NCBI GenBank assembly: GCA_963575745.1
Contig: CAUYUJ010014183.1
Span: 359,051 to 423,050 of the forward strand
DNA: 64,000 bases
Direction of reading: 5' to 3'
Source: Prorocentrum cordatum
Lineage: Eukaryota > Sar > Dinophyceae > Prorocentrales > Prorocentraceae
Positions 9,980 to 21,261 of the stretch are shown here, in pieces (the first letter of the stretch is position 1; the number at the start of each line of letters is the position of its first letter). The translations under genes were made by a program, and so were the position numbers. The notes beneath the pieces were generated by a model. That model saw nothing but the letters and a program-made list of their open reading frames with translations, searched no databases and had not been told where the DNA came from.

Positions 9980-10175
9980 ACCCTTCGTTCTTGGGAGCAT
10001 TGGTGATAAGAGCTTGTTACGCCACCACTCTCTGTTGGGAGCCCTGGTGTTCAAAGACTTTTACGTTGCCGCTCGCTCCTGGGAGCCTTGGTGTTGAGAC
10101 TTGTTTACGTCACCGCGCTCTGGGGAGCCTTGGTGGTCAGAGCTTGTTGCGTCACCGCTCGCTGTGGGGAACCAT
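9980..10175. repeat. 44-bp minisatellite, second locus
   Basis: Four to five units of 42-44 bp, such as TTACGTCACCGCGCTCTGGG followed by GAGCCTTGGTGGTCAGAGC. These are the same family as 1-185, and they end where the TTGGGCC degenerate repeat (10190-10350) begins. Confidence 0.75.
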
Positions 10176-10189
10176 GGTGTCCCTTAGCG

Positions 10190-10350
10190 TCTCTAGGGCT
10201 TCTAGGGAATCTATTGCTCTTTTGGACCGTTTCGGGACTCTTGGGCCGTCTTTGGGCCAGCCCAGTCCCTACACCCAAGCAGCCCAGACCCCATACCGCC
10301 TCGTCGGGCCCGCTTGGGAGCCTCTTGGGGCCGTCTGGGGGCCCTCTTGG
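10190..10350. repeat. Degenerate TTGGGCC repeat, second block
   Basis: Contains CTTGGGCCGTC, GAGCCTCTTGGGGCCGTC and GGGGGCCCTCTTGG. It is a further copy of the low-complexity family at 9380-9620. Confidence 0.5.
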
Positions 10351-10459
10351 ACCGAGTGTAAAGCTGAATATGCGCGCTCGACGCTTCTCTGACTCACTCG
10401 TCGAGCCGAAGCTGCCGAAGAGACCCCAACCACTGATCCGAAAACACTCGAAACATACC

Positions 10460-11432
10460 AAACATGATGGACCCACGAACCCGGAAAGGGATGTAGACAT
10501 GTGCAGCGTGGTCACGTTTTCACGATACCCAACTGGGCGACACCTCACGAAACATCCCACGAGACACCCCGCGAAACATCCCACGAGACACCGCACGAAA
10601 CATTCCACGAGACACCTCACGAAACATTCCACGAGACACCCTGTGAAACATTCCACGGGACACCCCACGAACAGGCAACCACTCAACCAGACACCCCACG
10701 AAACATTCCACGGGGGTGCGACTGGGTGTGGTGGTCGTGCTGGGGGGTGGTCGTGCTGGGGTGTGGTCGTGCTGCGGCGTGGTCGTGCTGGGGCGTGGTC
10801 GTGCTGGGGCGTGGTCGTGCTGGGGTGTGGTCGTGCTGTGGTGAGGTCGTGCTGGGGTGTGGTCGTGCTGGGGTGTGGTCTTGCTGGGGTGGGGCCGTGC
10901 TGGTGTGGGGTCGTGCTGGTGTGGGGTCGTGCTGGGGTGTGGTCGTGCTGGGGTGGGGTCGTGCTGGGGTGGGGTCGTGCTGGGGTGGGGTCGTGCTGGG
11001 GTGTGGTCGTGCTGGGGTGTGGTCGTGCTGGGGCGTGGTCGTGCTGGGGTGTGGTCGTGCTGGGGTGGGGTCGTGCTGGGGTGTGGTCGTGCTGGGGTGG
11101 TCCGCACCCTGTGATTTATCGATCGGGTCGTGCTGGGGTGTGGTCGTGCTGGAGTGTGGTCGTGCTGGGGTGTGGTCGTGCTGGGGCGTGGTCGTGGTGG
11201 GGTGTGGTCGTGCTGGGGTGTGGTCGTGCTGAGGTGGCCCGCACCCTGTGATTTATCCATCGGGATTTCAAAAACAAGCTTTTCGCCTGAGACATCCTCA
11301 AATTTTAATCCGCCGGCCCACCTCGACCTCGATATTTATCAGGGAAAGAATCAGCCGGCCCACCTCAGTTGAGGCACTGGGGACAGGTTTACAAACTAAA
11401 GAGAACCCTGGTCCTACGCCCTTTCCGGGAAC
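10460..11432. repeat. Composite satellite module 1
   Basis: Order: leader from ACATGATGGACCCACGAACC (10462); 24-bp repeats made of two 12-bp halves CACGAAACATCC and CACGAGACACCT to about 10700; 16-bp repeats TGTGGTCGTGCTGGGG about 10732-11100; spacer CCTGTGATTTATCGATCG (11107-11124); 16-bp repeats to 11231; a second spacer; tail 11300-11432. The block of about 40-bp units seen in later modules is missing here. All long frames across it are repeat artefacts. Confidence 0.92.
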
Positions 11433-12526
11433 ATGATGGACCCACGAACCCGGAAAGGGATATAGACATGTGGAGCATGGGCACGTTTTCACGATACCCA
11501 ACGGGGCAACACCTCACGAAACATCCCACGAGACACCTCACGAAACATCCCACGAGACACCTCACGAAACATTCCACGAGACACCTTTCCACGAGACACC
11601 CCGCGAAACATTCCACGAGACACCCCACGAAACATTCCACGACGACAGGCAACCACTCAACCAAGGCGGTGTGGTCGTGCTGGGGAGTGGTCGTGCTGGG
11701 GTGTGGTCGTGCTGGGGGGTGGTCGTGCTGGGGGTGGTCGTGCTGGGGGGGTGGTCGTGCTGGGGGGTGGTTGTGCTGGGGCGTGGTCGTGCTGGGGCGT
11801 GGTCGTGCTGGGGCGTGGTCGTGGGGTGTGGTCGTGCTGGGTGAGGTCGTGCTGGGTGAGGTGCGTGCTGGGGTGTGGTCGTGCTGGGGTGTGGTCGTGC
11901 TGGGGCGTGGTCGTGCTGGGGCGTGGTCGTGCTGGGGTGTGGTCGTGCTGGGGTGCTGGGGCGTGGTCGTGCTGGGTGTGGTCGTGCTCGTGCTGGGGTG
12001 GGGTCGTGCTGGGGTGTGGTCGTGCTGGGGTGTGGTCGTGCTGGGGTGTGGTCGTGCTGGGGCGTGGTCGTGCTGGGGTGGGGTCGTGCTGGGGTGGGGT
12101 CGTGCTGGGGTGTGGTCGTGCTGGGGTGGTCCGCACCCTGTGATTCATCGATCGGGTCGTGCTGGGGTGTGGTCGTGGTGGGGTGTGATCGTGGTGGGGT
12201 GTGGTCGTGTTGGGGTGTGGTCGTGCTGGGGTGTGTTCGTGCTGGGGTGTGGTCGTGCTGGGGCGTGGTCGTGCTGGGCGTGGTCGTGCTGATGTGTGGT
12301 CGTGCTGGGGGGGTGGTCGTGCTGAGGTGTCCCGCACCCTGTGATTTATCGATCGGGATTTCAAAAACAAGCGTTTCGCTCGAGACATCCTCAAATTTTA
12401 ATCCGCCGGCCTCCTTCGACCTCGATATTTATCAGGGAAAAAATCCGCCGGCCTCCTTCAAGTTGGCACCGGGGGATTAGGTTTACCAACTAAAAGAGAA
12501 CCCTGGGCCCCAGCCCTTTCCGGGAA
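11433..12526. repeat. Composite satellite module 2
   Basis: Leader and 24-bp repeats 11433-11665, then 16-bp repeats 11670-12131 with several shortened units (near 11820-11870 and 11955-11995). The spacer is at about 12131-12155, 16-bp repeats run to 12331, a second spacer follows, and the tail is 12390-12526. Like module 1 it lacks the 40-bp-unit block and has only one CGTTTCGCTCGAGACATCC unit before the tail. Confidence 0.92.
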
Positions 12527-13718
12527 CATGATGGACCCACGAACCCGGAAAGGGATATAGACATGTGGAGCATGGGCACGTTTTCACGATACCCAACGGG
12601 GCAACACCTCACGAAACATCCCACGAGACACCTCACGAAACATCCCACGAGACACCTCACGAAACATTCCGCGAGACACCTCACGAAACATTCCAGGAGA
12701 CACCCCGCGAAACATTCCACGAGACACCCCACGAAACATTCCACGACGACAGGCAACCACTCAACCAAGGCGGTGTGGTCGTGCTGGGGAGTGGTCGTGC
12801 TGGGGTGTGGTCGTGCTGGGGGGTGGTCGTGCTGGGGGGTGGTCGTGCTGGGGGGTGGTCGTGCTGGGGCGTGGTCGTGCTGGGGCGTGGTCGTGCTGGG
12901 GCGTGGTCGTGCTGGGGCGTGGTCGTGCTGGGGTGTGGTCGTGCTGTGGTAAGGTCGTGCTGGGGTGCGGTCGTGCTGGGGTGTGGTCTTGCTGGGGTGG
13001 GGTCGTGCTGGGGTGTGATCGTGCTGGGGTGGGGTCGTGCTGGGGTGTGGTCGTGCTGGGGTGTGGTCGTGCTAGGGTGGGGTCGTGCTGGGGTGGGGTC
13101 GTGCTGGGGTGTGGTCGTGCTGGGGTGTGGTCGTGCTGGGGTGTGGTCGTGCTGGGGCGTGGTCGTGCTGGGGTGGGGTCGTGCTGGGGTGGGGTCGTGC
13201 TGGGGTGGGTTCGTGCTGGGGTGCTCCGCACCCTGTGATTTATCGATCGGGTCGTGCTGGGGTGGTCGTGCTGGGGTGTGGTCGTGCTGGGGTGTGGTCG
13301 TGCTGGGTGGGGTCGTGCAGCTGAGTCCTGCCAAAATTCCAGGAAATCGTACAAAAACAAAGGAATTAGTCGAGACATCATCGAAATTCCTTCGCGCGGG
13401 GCGCTTTTCCGCGTCGCGGTCGGCTCTGCAAAACAAGCGTTTCGCTCGAGACATCCTCAGCAAATTCTGAAAACAAGCGTTTCGCTCGAGACATCCCCAA
13501 CTCTGCAAAACCAGCGTTTCGCTCGAGACATCCTCAACAAATTCTGAAAAACAAGCGTTTCGCTCGAGACATCCTCAAATTTTAATTCGTCGCCGGCCTC
13601 CTTCGACCTCGTTATTTATCAGGGAAAAAATTCGCCGGCCTCCCTCAAGCAGGCACCGGGGGACTAGGTTTACCTACTAAAAGAGAACCCTGGGCCCGCG
13701 CCCTTTCCGGGAAAAAAG
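12527..13718. repeat. Composite satellite module 3
   Basis: Leader and 24-bp repeats 12527-12770; 16-bp repeats 12772-13227; spacer; short 16-bp run to about 13320. Then comes a block with CCAGGAAATCGTACAAAAAC, CTTCGCGCGGGGCGCTTTTC and several units of GCGTTTCGCTCGAGACATCC (13325-13580), and the tail 13580-13718. This is a full-form module. Confidence 0.93.
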
Positions 13719-14938
13719 ACATGATGGACCCACGAACCCGGAAAGGGATATAGACATGTGGAGCATGGACACGTTTTCATGATACCCAACTGGGCAACAC
13801 CTCACGAAACATCCCACGAGACACCTCACGAAACAGCCCACGAGACACCTCACGAAACATTCCACGAGACACCTCACGAAACATTTCCCAGACAAACACC
13901 CGCCGAAACATTCCACGAGACACCCCACGAAACATCCACGACGACAGGCAACCACTCAACCAAGGCGGTGTGGTCGTGCTGGGGTGTGGTCGTGCTGGGG
14001 TGTGGTCGTGCTGGGGGGTGGTCGTGCTGGGGGGTGGTCGTGCTGGGGGGGTGGTCGTGCTGGGGGGTGGTCGTGCTGGGGCGTGGTCGTGCTGGGGCGT
14101 GGTCGTGCTGGGGCGTGGTCGTGCTGGGGCGTGGTCGTGCTGGGGCGTGGTCGTGCTGGGGTGTGGTCGTGCTGTGGTAAGGTCATGCTGGGGTGCGGTC
14201 GTGCTGGGGTGTGGTCTTGCTGGGGTGGGGTCGTGCTGGGGTGTGATCGTGCTGGGGTGGGGTCGTGCTGGGGTGTGGTCGTGCTGGGGTGTGGTCGTGC
14301 TAGGTGGGGGGTGCTTGCTGGGGTGGGGTCGTGCTGGGGAGTGGTCGTGCTGGGGTGGGTCGTCGTGCTGGGGTGTGGTCATGCTGGGGCGTGGTCGTGC
14401 TGGGGTGGGGTCGTGCTGGGGTGGGGTCGTGCTGGGGTGGGTTCGTGCTGGGGTGCTCCGCACCCTGTGATTTATGGATCGGGTCGTGCTGGGGTGTGGT
14501 CGTGCTGGGGTGTGGTCGTGCTGGGGTGTGGTCGTGCTGGGGTGTGGTCGTGCTGGGGTGGTCCAAAATTCCAGGAAATCGTACAAAAACAAAGGAATTA
14601 GTCGAGACATCATCGAAATTCCTTCGCGCGGGGCGCTTTTCCGCGTCGCGGTCGGCTCTGCAAAACAAGCGTTTCGCTCGAGACATCCTCGGCAAACTCT
14701 GCGGAGCAAGCGTTTCGCTCGAGACATCCTCAACACACGAAAAGCGTTTCGCTCGTGACATCGATCGGGATTTCAAAAACAAGCGTTTCGCTCGAGACAT
14801 CCTCAAATTTTAATTCGCCGGCCTCCTTCGACCTCGTTATTTATCAGGGAAAAAATTCGCCGGCCTCCCTCAAGCAGGCACCGGGGGACTAGGTTTACCT
14901 ACTAAAAGAGAACCCTGGGCCCGCGCCCTTTCCGGGAA
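13719..14938. repeat. Composite satellite module 4
   Basis: Leader and 24-bp repeats 13719-13968; 16-bp repeats 13968-14456; spacer with TTTATGGATCG (one base changed); 16-bp run to 14563; 40-bp-unit block 14563-14790; tail 14795-14938. The sequence then leaves the satellite at CCGGGAACA. Confidence 0.92.
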
Positions 14939-15054
14939 CAAGACAAAGCCCTGGACAACCCTTGAGGTGCGGAGGGGGACCAGGAAGACAGGGGTAGCGC
15001 CTCGTGGCCCGAGGCACGTGCGCGGACGACGGATGCCAGGGGACGTACTGCGAT

Positions 15055-15068
15055 AAGAAGAAGAAGAA

Positions 15069-15099
<31 letters not shown>

Positions 15100-15112
15100 A
15101 AGAAGAAAAGGG
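15055..15112. repeat. AAG microsatellite
   Basis: About 19 AAG triplets with one AAT interruption. It gives lysine or arginine runs on plus and a serine or leucine run on minus. Confidence 0.95.
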
Positions 15113-15143
15113 CCATGAATAGAGTTGCAAAAACGGCAAGAAA

Positions 15144-15275
15144 GCACGGACACTTTCGAAGGTCCGTGCGGGTTTCTTGGATCGGCGCTGGAGCCATCTC
15201 TGGTGCGAGGAGCGGAGGAGCGCACCAGTGGCGGCGCCAGAGGCACTGCCAGCGGGACCCAGCGCCGATCCAAGA
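15144..15275. other. Two adjacent hairpin-forming inverted repeats
   Basis: An 8-bp perfect stem, GCACGGAC (15144-15151) with GTCCGTGC (15162-15169), encloses a 10-base loop. Immediately after it, TCTTGGATCGGCGCTGG (15175-15191) pairs perfectly with CCAGCGCCGATCCAAGA (15259-15275), a 17-bp stem with a 67-base loop that itself contains TGGTGCG and CGCACCA. No RNA family is recognised. Confidence 0.65.
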
Positions 15276-15564
15276 GAACTGCGCGGTATTCCTCTGCTTC
15301 TCCGAAAATATCCTGTGAGATGTCAGCGCCCCTCTTCGCCGCCCCCTGCCCTCCATCACGAACGGCGAACATATCCATATCCGCGCCCTCGCGGTCTGGA
15401 TTCCGGGGCACGATCCCGCATATACACGGTCGAATGGATACATTCCGCGCGGGGCATCTGCGAGAAAGCGCCCCACATACGCGGGGTCGCGGTCCAAGGG
15501 CCCGTCCCACGAGGCCGCGGATACGCATATGGCTTTTGCCCACGATCATCCAAAAGCCCAGCAA

Positions 15565-16385
15565 ATTGGGCGTCGACCTGGGCCGCCGGACGCGCCACCG
15601 TCACGGCCCGACCGCCTCCCTGACGGTCGGGCCCAACGACCAGGCCCAAACTTCCAACAAAGTTCGAGGCCACAGCGAAACGTTCGAAGCACACAGCGCT
15701 CGAAGCACACAAGATGATGAGGCACATCCAGGAGGCCTCGCGCGGCAACTTGAGACCCAAAGCACGTCGGATCTACGTCAGATTCACGTCGGGTTCGCGT
15801 CGGACCTACGTCGGATTCGCGGCGGACTTACGTCGGAACATCGTCGCGCGAACGTGGTCCTCAAAAGAACGGAGCGGACGTGTGGACTGGACAATACAAC
15901 TGTTGCGCGCCGTGCGAGGCGTCCAAGATTTCTCTTGGACAAGAGAAGCGGATGAAAACTCCGAACCATCGCCTGCGCGCAAACGCGACCCTGGGCAAGC
16001 GTGACCTCTGGTGCGCGGCCTGCGGTTCGTTGCGCTGCGCTGCGGCAACAGCAGCGGCCTGCGTGCTCGAACTTGGTTTCCCTGCGCCCCGCGGAAAGCG
16101 CGCACCAAATCTCACTCGGGCGACCGATCACTCCCTGCGCATGGCCAGAAACACCCCTGAAACGACGCAGGTTGGACGTCGACCCGGGCCGCTAGGCGCC
16201 CCTCAGGCCGATCCTCTCGGTGACTGGCAAGTCCAACGGCCGAGAGACCTGCGTGCTTCTCTTTGGAAGTCAAATTCGAAAATTAGGAGCACGGAAGCAA
16301 CGCGGATTAGGTGTCGCCCCAGGCCGCCAGACGTGCCACAGTCCGACCGTCTCGTTTACTGTCAGGTCCAAGGACTGGGTACCGT
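15565..16385. repeat. Three diverged copies of an approximately 75-bp element, plus TCGGATTCACG repeat
   Basis: Segments near 15570-15645, 16170-16245 and 16305-16380 share GTCGACC-GGGCCGCC, a GACCG-CTC step and a final GTCCAACG-like end. Between them, 15765-15845 is a short run of ACGTCGGATTC-like units. The open frames on both strands here have no recognisable domain. Confidence 0.5.
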
Positions 16386-16499
16386 CGGCCGACAGCACGG
16401 TCAGCACGGGCACGCGCGCGCAGGGCACCAGCTGCAGGCCAAGCTGCCCCCCCTGCGGGTGCATTCGGATATTGCTGATCCATATAACGTGTGAGTGCT

Positions 16500-16897
16500 A
16501 TTCTTAGTGTGTGTGTGTGTTTGTTCTCTCTCTCTCTCTCTCTCTCTCTCCCCTGGGTATCTCTCTCTCTCTCCCTCTCTCTCTCTCTCTCTCCCTCTTC
16601 TTTCTCGCTCCCTTGTGTGGTTATCTCTTCTTCTCTCCCCCATACATCTGCACACATATTCAAATACGTATACATTATGCGCACATTCCATATAGTATAC
16701 ACACCTTTCTATGCATATTATGTATGTATGCATGCATACATGTATGCATGTGTGTATGCACGCGTGTACATATATATATATATATATTATATATATATAA
16801 ATATATATATATATATAATATATTATTTATTTATGTATGTATGCATGCATGCATGCATGCATGCATGCATGTCTGCATGTCTGTATGCTTATATGCT

Positions 16898-16980
<83 letters not shown>
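16500..16980. repeat. Compound microsatellite: CT, TA, GCAT, TG
   Basis: CT dinucleotides (about 16527-16615), an AT-rich TATA tract (16770-16825), GCAT tetramers (16840-16872) and an uninterrupted TG run (about 16912-16977). This is one of the few AT-rich islands in the window. Confidence 0.95.
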
Positions 16981-16984
<4 letters not shown>

Positions 16985-16989
16985 CCACC

Positions 16990-17150
16990 GGCCACCTTGT
17001 GGGGCCACCAGGCTGTAGGCCTGCTTGTGCTGTTCCCTGCGCAACCTGCTGTAGTTTAAAATCTCAAATATTGCAATACTGCTGTCCGCTTCCTAGTGTA
17101 AATTGCTGAAATCTGCGCGGGGAGGGGGAGCCCAAAACCAGCCGGTTACC
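16990..17150. repeat. Second copy of the dispersed repeat at 7535-7715
   Basis: Begins GGGGCCACCAGGCTGTAGG and ends in GGGGGAGCCCAAAACC, matching both ends of 7535-7715. The middle shares only scattered CTGTTCC and TGCTGT words. Confidence 0.5.
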
Positions 17151-17224
17151 ACACCCGGATCGCGCTCCCTGAATTCACGGGGGGTCGTGGGACTCATGAA
17201 ACTGATGAGATTCGGGCCCCCCAA

Positions 17225-17385
17225 ACCATAATCCCTTGTAAGTTACGCAATGTTCGCGTCCCCGAGGCCAGAAACCTTGGACATTACACAGCGCTTGCGT
17301 TCCCGAGGCAGCACACCCTCGCAAAATACATTAGATTCGCGTCCACGATGCCACAACCCCTAGCAAATTACGCCATACTCGCAGA
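17225..17385. repeat. Tandem repeat, about four units of about 41 bp
   Basis: Each unit has a TTACGCAATGTTCGCGT-like start, CCCGAGGCC and a CAAACCCTTG-like end. Diverged but in regular phase. Confidence 0.55.
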
Positions 17386-17389
17386 GCTG

Positions 17390-17850
17390 AAACCAAAAGT
17401 GCTCCAATGCGCCCACAAATGGTCCCAAGACGGCCCAAGAGGGCCCAAAGGGGTCCCAAGAACGCTTCAAGAGCCTTCCAAGAGAGCCCCAAAAGGCAAA
17501 AACCGTAGATAAAAAAAACATGTTTGAAGGATTTTGGCCTTGTCGCATTTTCGGCGCAGCAAGACGGCTCAAGAAGCTCCTACGACCGCCCCCAGGCAAC
17601 CCAACCCGCCTCCAAGAAGGTTCCAAGACGGCCCAGGAGGGCTCCAAAATGGCCCAAGTAGCGCTCGAGACAGCCCAGGACCCGAGAGTCCCCGAAAGAT
17701 CGCTCCAGGACTGGCAAGGCGGCCTCCAAGGCGGCCCAGAGACGCCTCCACGACGGCCGACAAGGCCCAAGATAGCACGTCGGAGACGGTCAAGATGGCC
17801 CCAAGAGGCCCGAATAGAATCCCAACATGGCCCCCCCGCCATGACCCTCT
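17390..17850. repeat. Degenerate CCAAGACGGCCC repeat
   Basis: Dense copies of CCAAGACGGCCC, CAAGAGGGCCC and CTCCAAGA words. This is the reverse-complement orientation of the 9380-9620 family. Open frames on both strands reflect the repeat. Confidence 0.6.
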
Positions 17851-18926
17851 AAGCGTTCCCCGCTGGATTCCCACAACAACTCCAGGAAAACCTCATCCGA
17901 GGGCAAACGTGCTCATTCCCCACAGATGTTAATTCAACGAAAGAGCGGGTGCTGAAGCCGCATTGCTGGGCATGGCCCTGCGGAAGCCGTTGGCATGATC
18001 CCACCTGCGTCGACCAAGTTCAAGCCACGCTTGCAACGCTTAATGTAGCTTGGTTGAGCTCCTTTTTGAAACAAGACATCCTCCTGGAGCGTCGGCCGCG
18101 TCCGCCGGCCACTCCGAAACAAGCGCAGAGTGCACCTTTAAACGCTGGCTCTCGGACGAACCGAAGCGCGCCCTCGACGCGCGCATTTCCCTCCAGGAGA
18201 TACCTGTTTGTGGGCGTGGTCCTGTGTGACCATGGCTACCTGAAGCACAGCTGGGCATGACCCTGTCTGATGCTTGCGCGCTGGAGCAGTGCTGGGCATG
18301 GCCCTCCAGGCATACCTGAGAGCGATTTTCGCCACTGCAGATCAAGTCGCACGAACTCATCTTGCATCTCGCTTTCACGCCTGTCCAAATGCCTCAGACG
18401 ATGCCGCGGAACTTCCAGAACCTCCGTCTGTTTCTGCCTTTTGCTGAGAGATTATTGCCTGCATGTGAACGAAGCCTTGGAAATGCATGCACGAAGGTCC
18501 AACCCAATCAACTTCCAATTCCGAAAACGGGAAACCAAACGCGTGTCTACGCGAGATACCACGGCGGCTGTATTGAAGATTGAGCGACAGGGTATGGCAT
18601 CGACAATGACATCAGGAGAACCATGGACGTACGCCGCGGCCAATGCCTGTTTCAATAAAGACTCGAACAATCCAGCCATCTCCTGCATATTTCTGGCCGC
18701 GCCCATGAAATTCACGGTCCATGTCGACGCGCCCATCATTTCTTCTGCAACGGCATAGAAATTGGATATCCCCCGAAGGATCCGTGATGGAAGTGTCGCG
18801 CAGAACTCAGTCGCCAAACACCTGGACACTTCAATCCGTATGTGTGTATATATACACGTATGCGAAACTTGGCCTCCATTCTGACTTGTCGAAATGCACC
18901 GCTGTATGCATGTCCCTGAACGCTCA
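17851..18926. other. Unassigned single-copy-looking DNA
   Basis: Moderate GC, not visibly repetitive. A 125-residue minus-strand frame at 18452-18829 has balanced composition but no family I recognise. It is followed by the second satellite block. Confidence 0.35.
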
Positions 18927-19793
18927 AAAACATGATGGACCCACGAACCCGGAAAGGGATAAAGACATGTGCAGCATGGTCACGTTTTCACGATACCCAA
19001 CTGGGCGACATCTCACGAAACATCCCACGAGACACCCCGCGAAACATCCCACGAGACACCTCACGAAACATTCCACGAGACACCTCACGAAACATTCCAC
19101 GAGACACCCCGTGAAACATTCCACGAGACACCCCACGAACAGGCAACCACTCAACCAGACACGCCACGAAACATTCCACGGGGGTGCGACTGGGTGTGGT
19201 CGTGCTGGGGTGTGGTCGTGCTGGGGTGTGGTCGTGCTGGGGAGTGGTCGTGCTGGGGTGTGGTCGTGGTGGTCGTGCTGGGGGGTGGTCGTGCTGGGGG
19301 GGTGGTCGTGCTGGGGGGTGGTCGTGCTGGGGCGTGGTCGTGCTGGGGCGTGGTCGTGCTGGGGCGTGGTCGTGCTGGGGTGTGGTCGTGCTGTGGTGAG
19401 GTCGTGCTGGGGTGTGGTCGTGCTGGGGGTGGTGCTGGGGTAGGGTCTGCTGGGGTCAGGTCGTGCTGGGGTGTGGTCGTGCTGGGGTATGGGACTTGCT
19501 GGGGTGGGGTCGTTGTGGGTGTGCTCTGTGCTGTGGTGTCCTGTCGTGCTGGGGTGTGGTCGTGCTGGTATGGTCGTGCTAGGGTGGGGTCGTGCATTTC
19601 GCTCGAGACATCCTGCCAAAATTCCAGGAAATCGTACAAAAACAAAGGAATTAGTCGAGACATCATCGAAATTCCTTCGCGCGGGGCGCTTTTCCGCGTC
19701 GCGGTCGGCTCTGCAAAACAAGCGTTTCGCTCGAGACATCCTCGGCAAACTCTGCGGAGCAAGCGTTTCGCTCGAGACATCCTCAACACACAA
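18927..19793. repeat. Composite satellite module 5
   Basis: Leader and 24-bp repeats 18931-19190. 16-bp repeats 19193-19600 become irregular after 19425, with many shortened or changed units. The block with CCAGGAAATCGTACAAAAAC and two GCGTTTCGCTCGAGACATCC units is 19600-19793. There is no spacer and no tail: the next leader starts directly. Confidence 0.9.
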
Positions 19794-21057
19794 ACATGAT
19801 GGACCCACGAACCCGGAAAGGGATATAGACTGTGGAGCATGGACCGTTTTCATGATACCGCAACTGGGCAACACCATCACGAAACATCCCACGAAACACC
19901 TCACGAAACAGCCCACGAGACACCCCTCACGAAACATCCACGAGACACGCTCACGAACATTTCCACGAGACACCCCGCGAAACATTCCACGAGACACCCC
20001 ACGAAACATTTCCAGGCCAGCACGGAACCCGACTCAACCAAGGCGGTGTGTGTCGTTCTGAGGTGGTCCGTCTGGGGTTTGTCGTGCGTGGGGGTTGGTC
20101 CGTGCTGGGGGGGTGTCGTGCTGGGGGGTGGTCGTGCTGGGGGGTGGTCGTGCTGGGGCGTGGTCGTGGGCTGGGCCGTGGTCGTGCTGGGGCGTGGTCG
20201 TCTGGGGCGTTGGTCGTGCTGGGCGTGTCGTGCTGGGGGTGTCCTGCTGTGTAAGGTCATGCTGGATGGGCGGTCGTGCGGGGGTGTGTTCTTGCTGGGG
20301 TGGGGTCGTGCTGGGGTGTGATCGTGCTGGGGTGGGGTCGTGCTGGGGTGTGGTCGTGCTGGGGTGTGGTCGTGCTAGGGTGGGGTCGTGCTGGGGTGGG
20401 GTCGTGCTGGGGAGTGGTCGTGCTGGGGTGTGGTCGTGCTGGGGTGTGGTCATGCTGGGGCGTGGTCGTGCTGGGGTGGGGTCGTGCTGGGGTGGGGTCG
20501 TGCTGGGGTGGGTTCGTGCTGGGGTGCTCCGCACCCTGTGATTTATCGATCGGGTCGTGCTGGGGTGGGGTCGTGCTGGGGTGGGGTCGTGCTGGGGTCT
20601 GGTCGTGCTGGGGTGTGGTCGTGCTGGGGTATGGTCGTGCTAGGGTGGGGTCGTGCATTTCGCTCGAGACATCCTGCCAAAATTCCAGGAAATCGTACAA
20701 AACCAAAGGAATTAGTCGAGACATCATCGAAATTCCTTCGCGCGGGGCGCTTTTCCGCGTCGCGGTCGGCTCTGCAAAACAAGCGTTTCGCTCGAGACAT
20801 CCTCAGCAAATTCTGAAAACAAGCGTTTCGCTCGAGACATCCTCAACTCTGCAAAACCAGCGTTTCGCTCGAGACATCCTCACCATTTTCTGAAAAACAA
20901 GCGTTTCGCTCGAGACATCCTCAATTTTTAATTCGCCGGCCTCCTTCGACCTCGTTATTTATCAGGGAAAAAATTCGCCGGCCTCCTTCAAGCAGGCACC
21001 GGGGGACTAGGTTTACATACTAAAAGAGAACCCTGGGCCGGAGCCCTTTCCGGGAAA
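19794..21057. repeat. Composite satellite module 6
   Basis: The leader, 24-bp repeats and first 16-bp repeats (19794-20280) carry many single-base gains and losses compared with the other modules. From 20285 the copy is clean again: 16-bp repeats to 20526, spacer, 16-bp run to 20665, 40-bp-unit block to 20925, tail to 21057. An extra spacer, one 40-bp-type unit and a second tail follow (21058-21258). Confidence 0.9.
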
Positions 21058-21261
21058 AGTGGCCCGCACCCTGTGATTTATCGATCGGGATTTCAAAAAC
21101 AAGCGTTTCGCTCGAGACATCCTCAAATTTTAATTCGCCGGCCTCCTTCGACCTCGTTATTTATCAGGGAAAAAATTCGCCGGCCTCCTTCAAGTTTGCA
21201 CCGGGGGACAGGTTTACCCACTAAAAGAGAACCCTGGGCTCAGGCCCTTTCCGGGAAAAAC
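21058..21261. repeat. Partial satellite module (spacer plus tail)
   Basis: Contains CCTGTGATTTATCGATCG, one GCGTTTCGCTCGAGACATCC unit and a complete tail ending CCCTTTCCGGG. This is the short 3' end of a module whose leader and 16-bp array are missing, like the ends of modules 1 and 2. Confidence 0.88.

Noticed and set aside
10560-10700. Regular 24-bp repeats considered as a CRISPR array
   Set aside because: Units are contiguous with no unique spacers and recur in each satellite module; the setting is eukaryotic.
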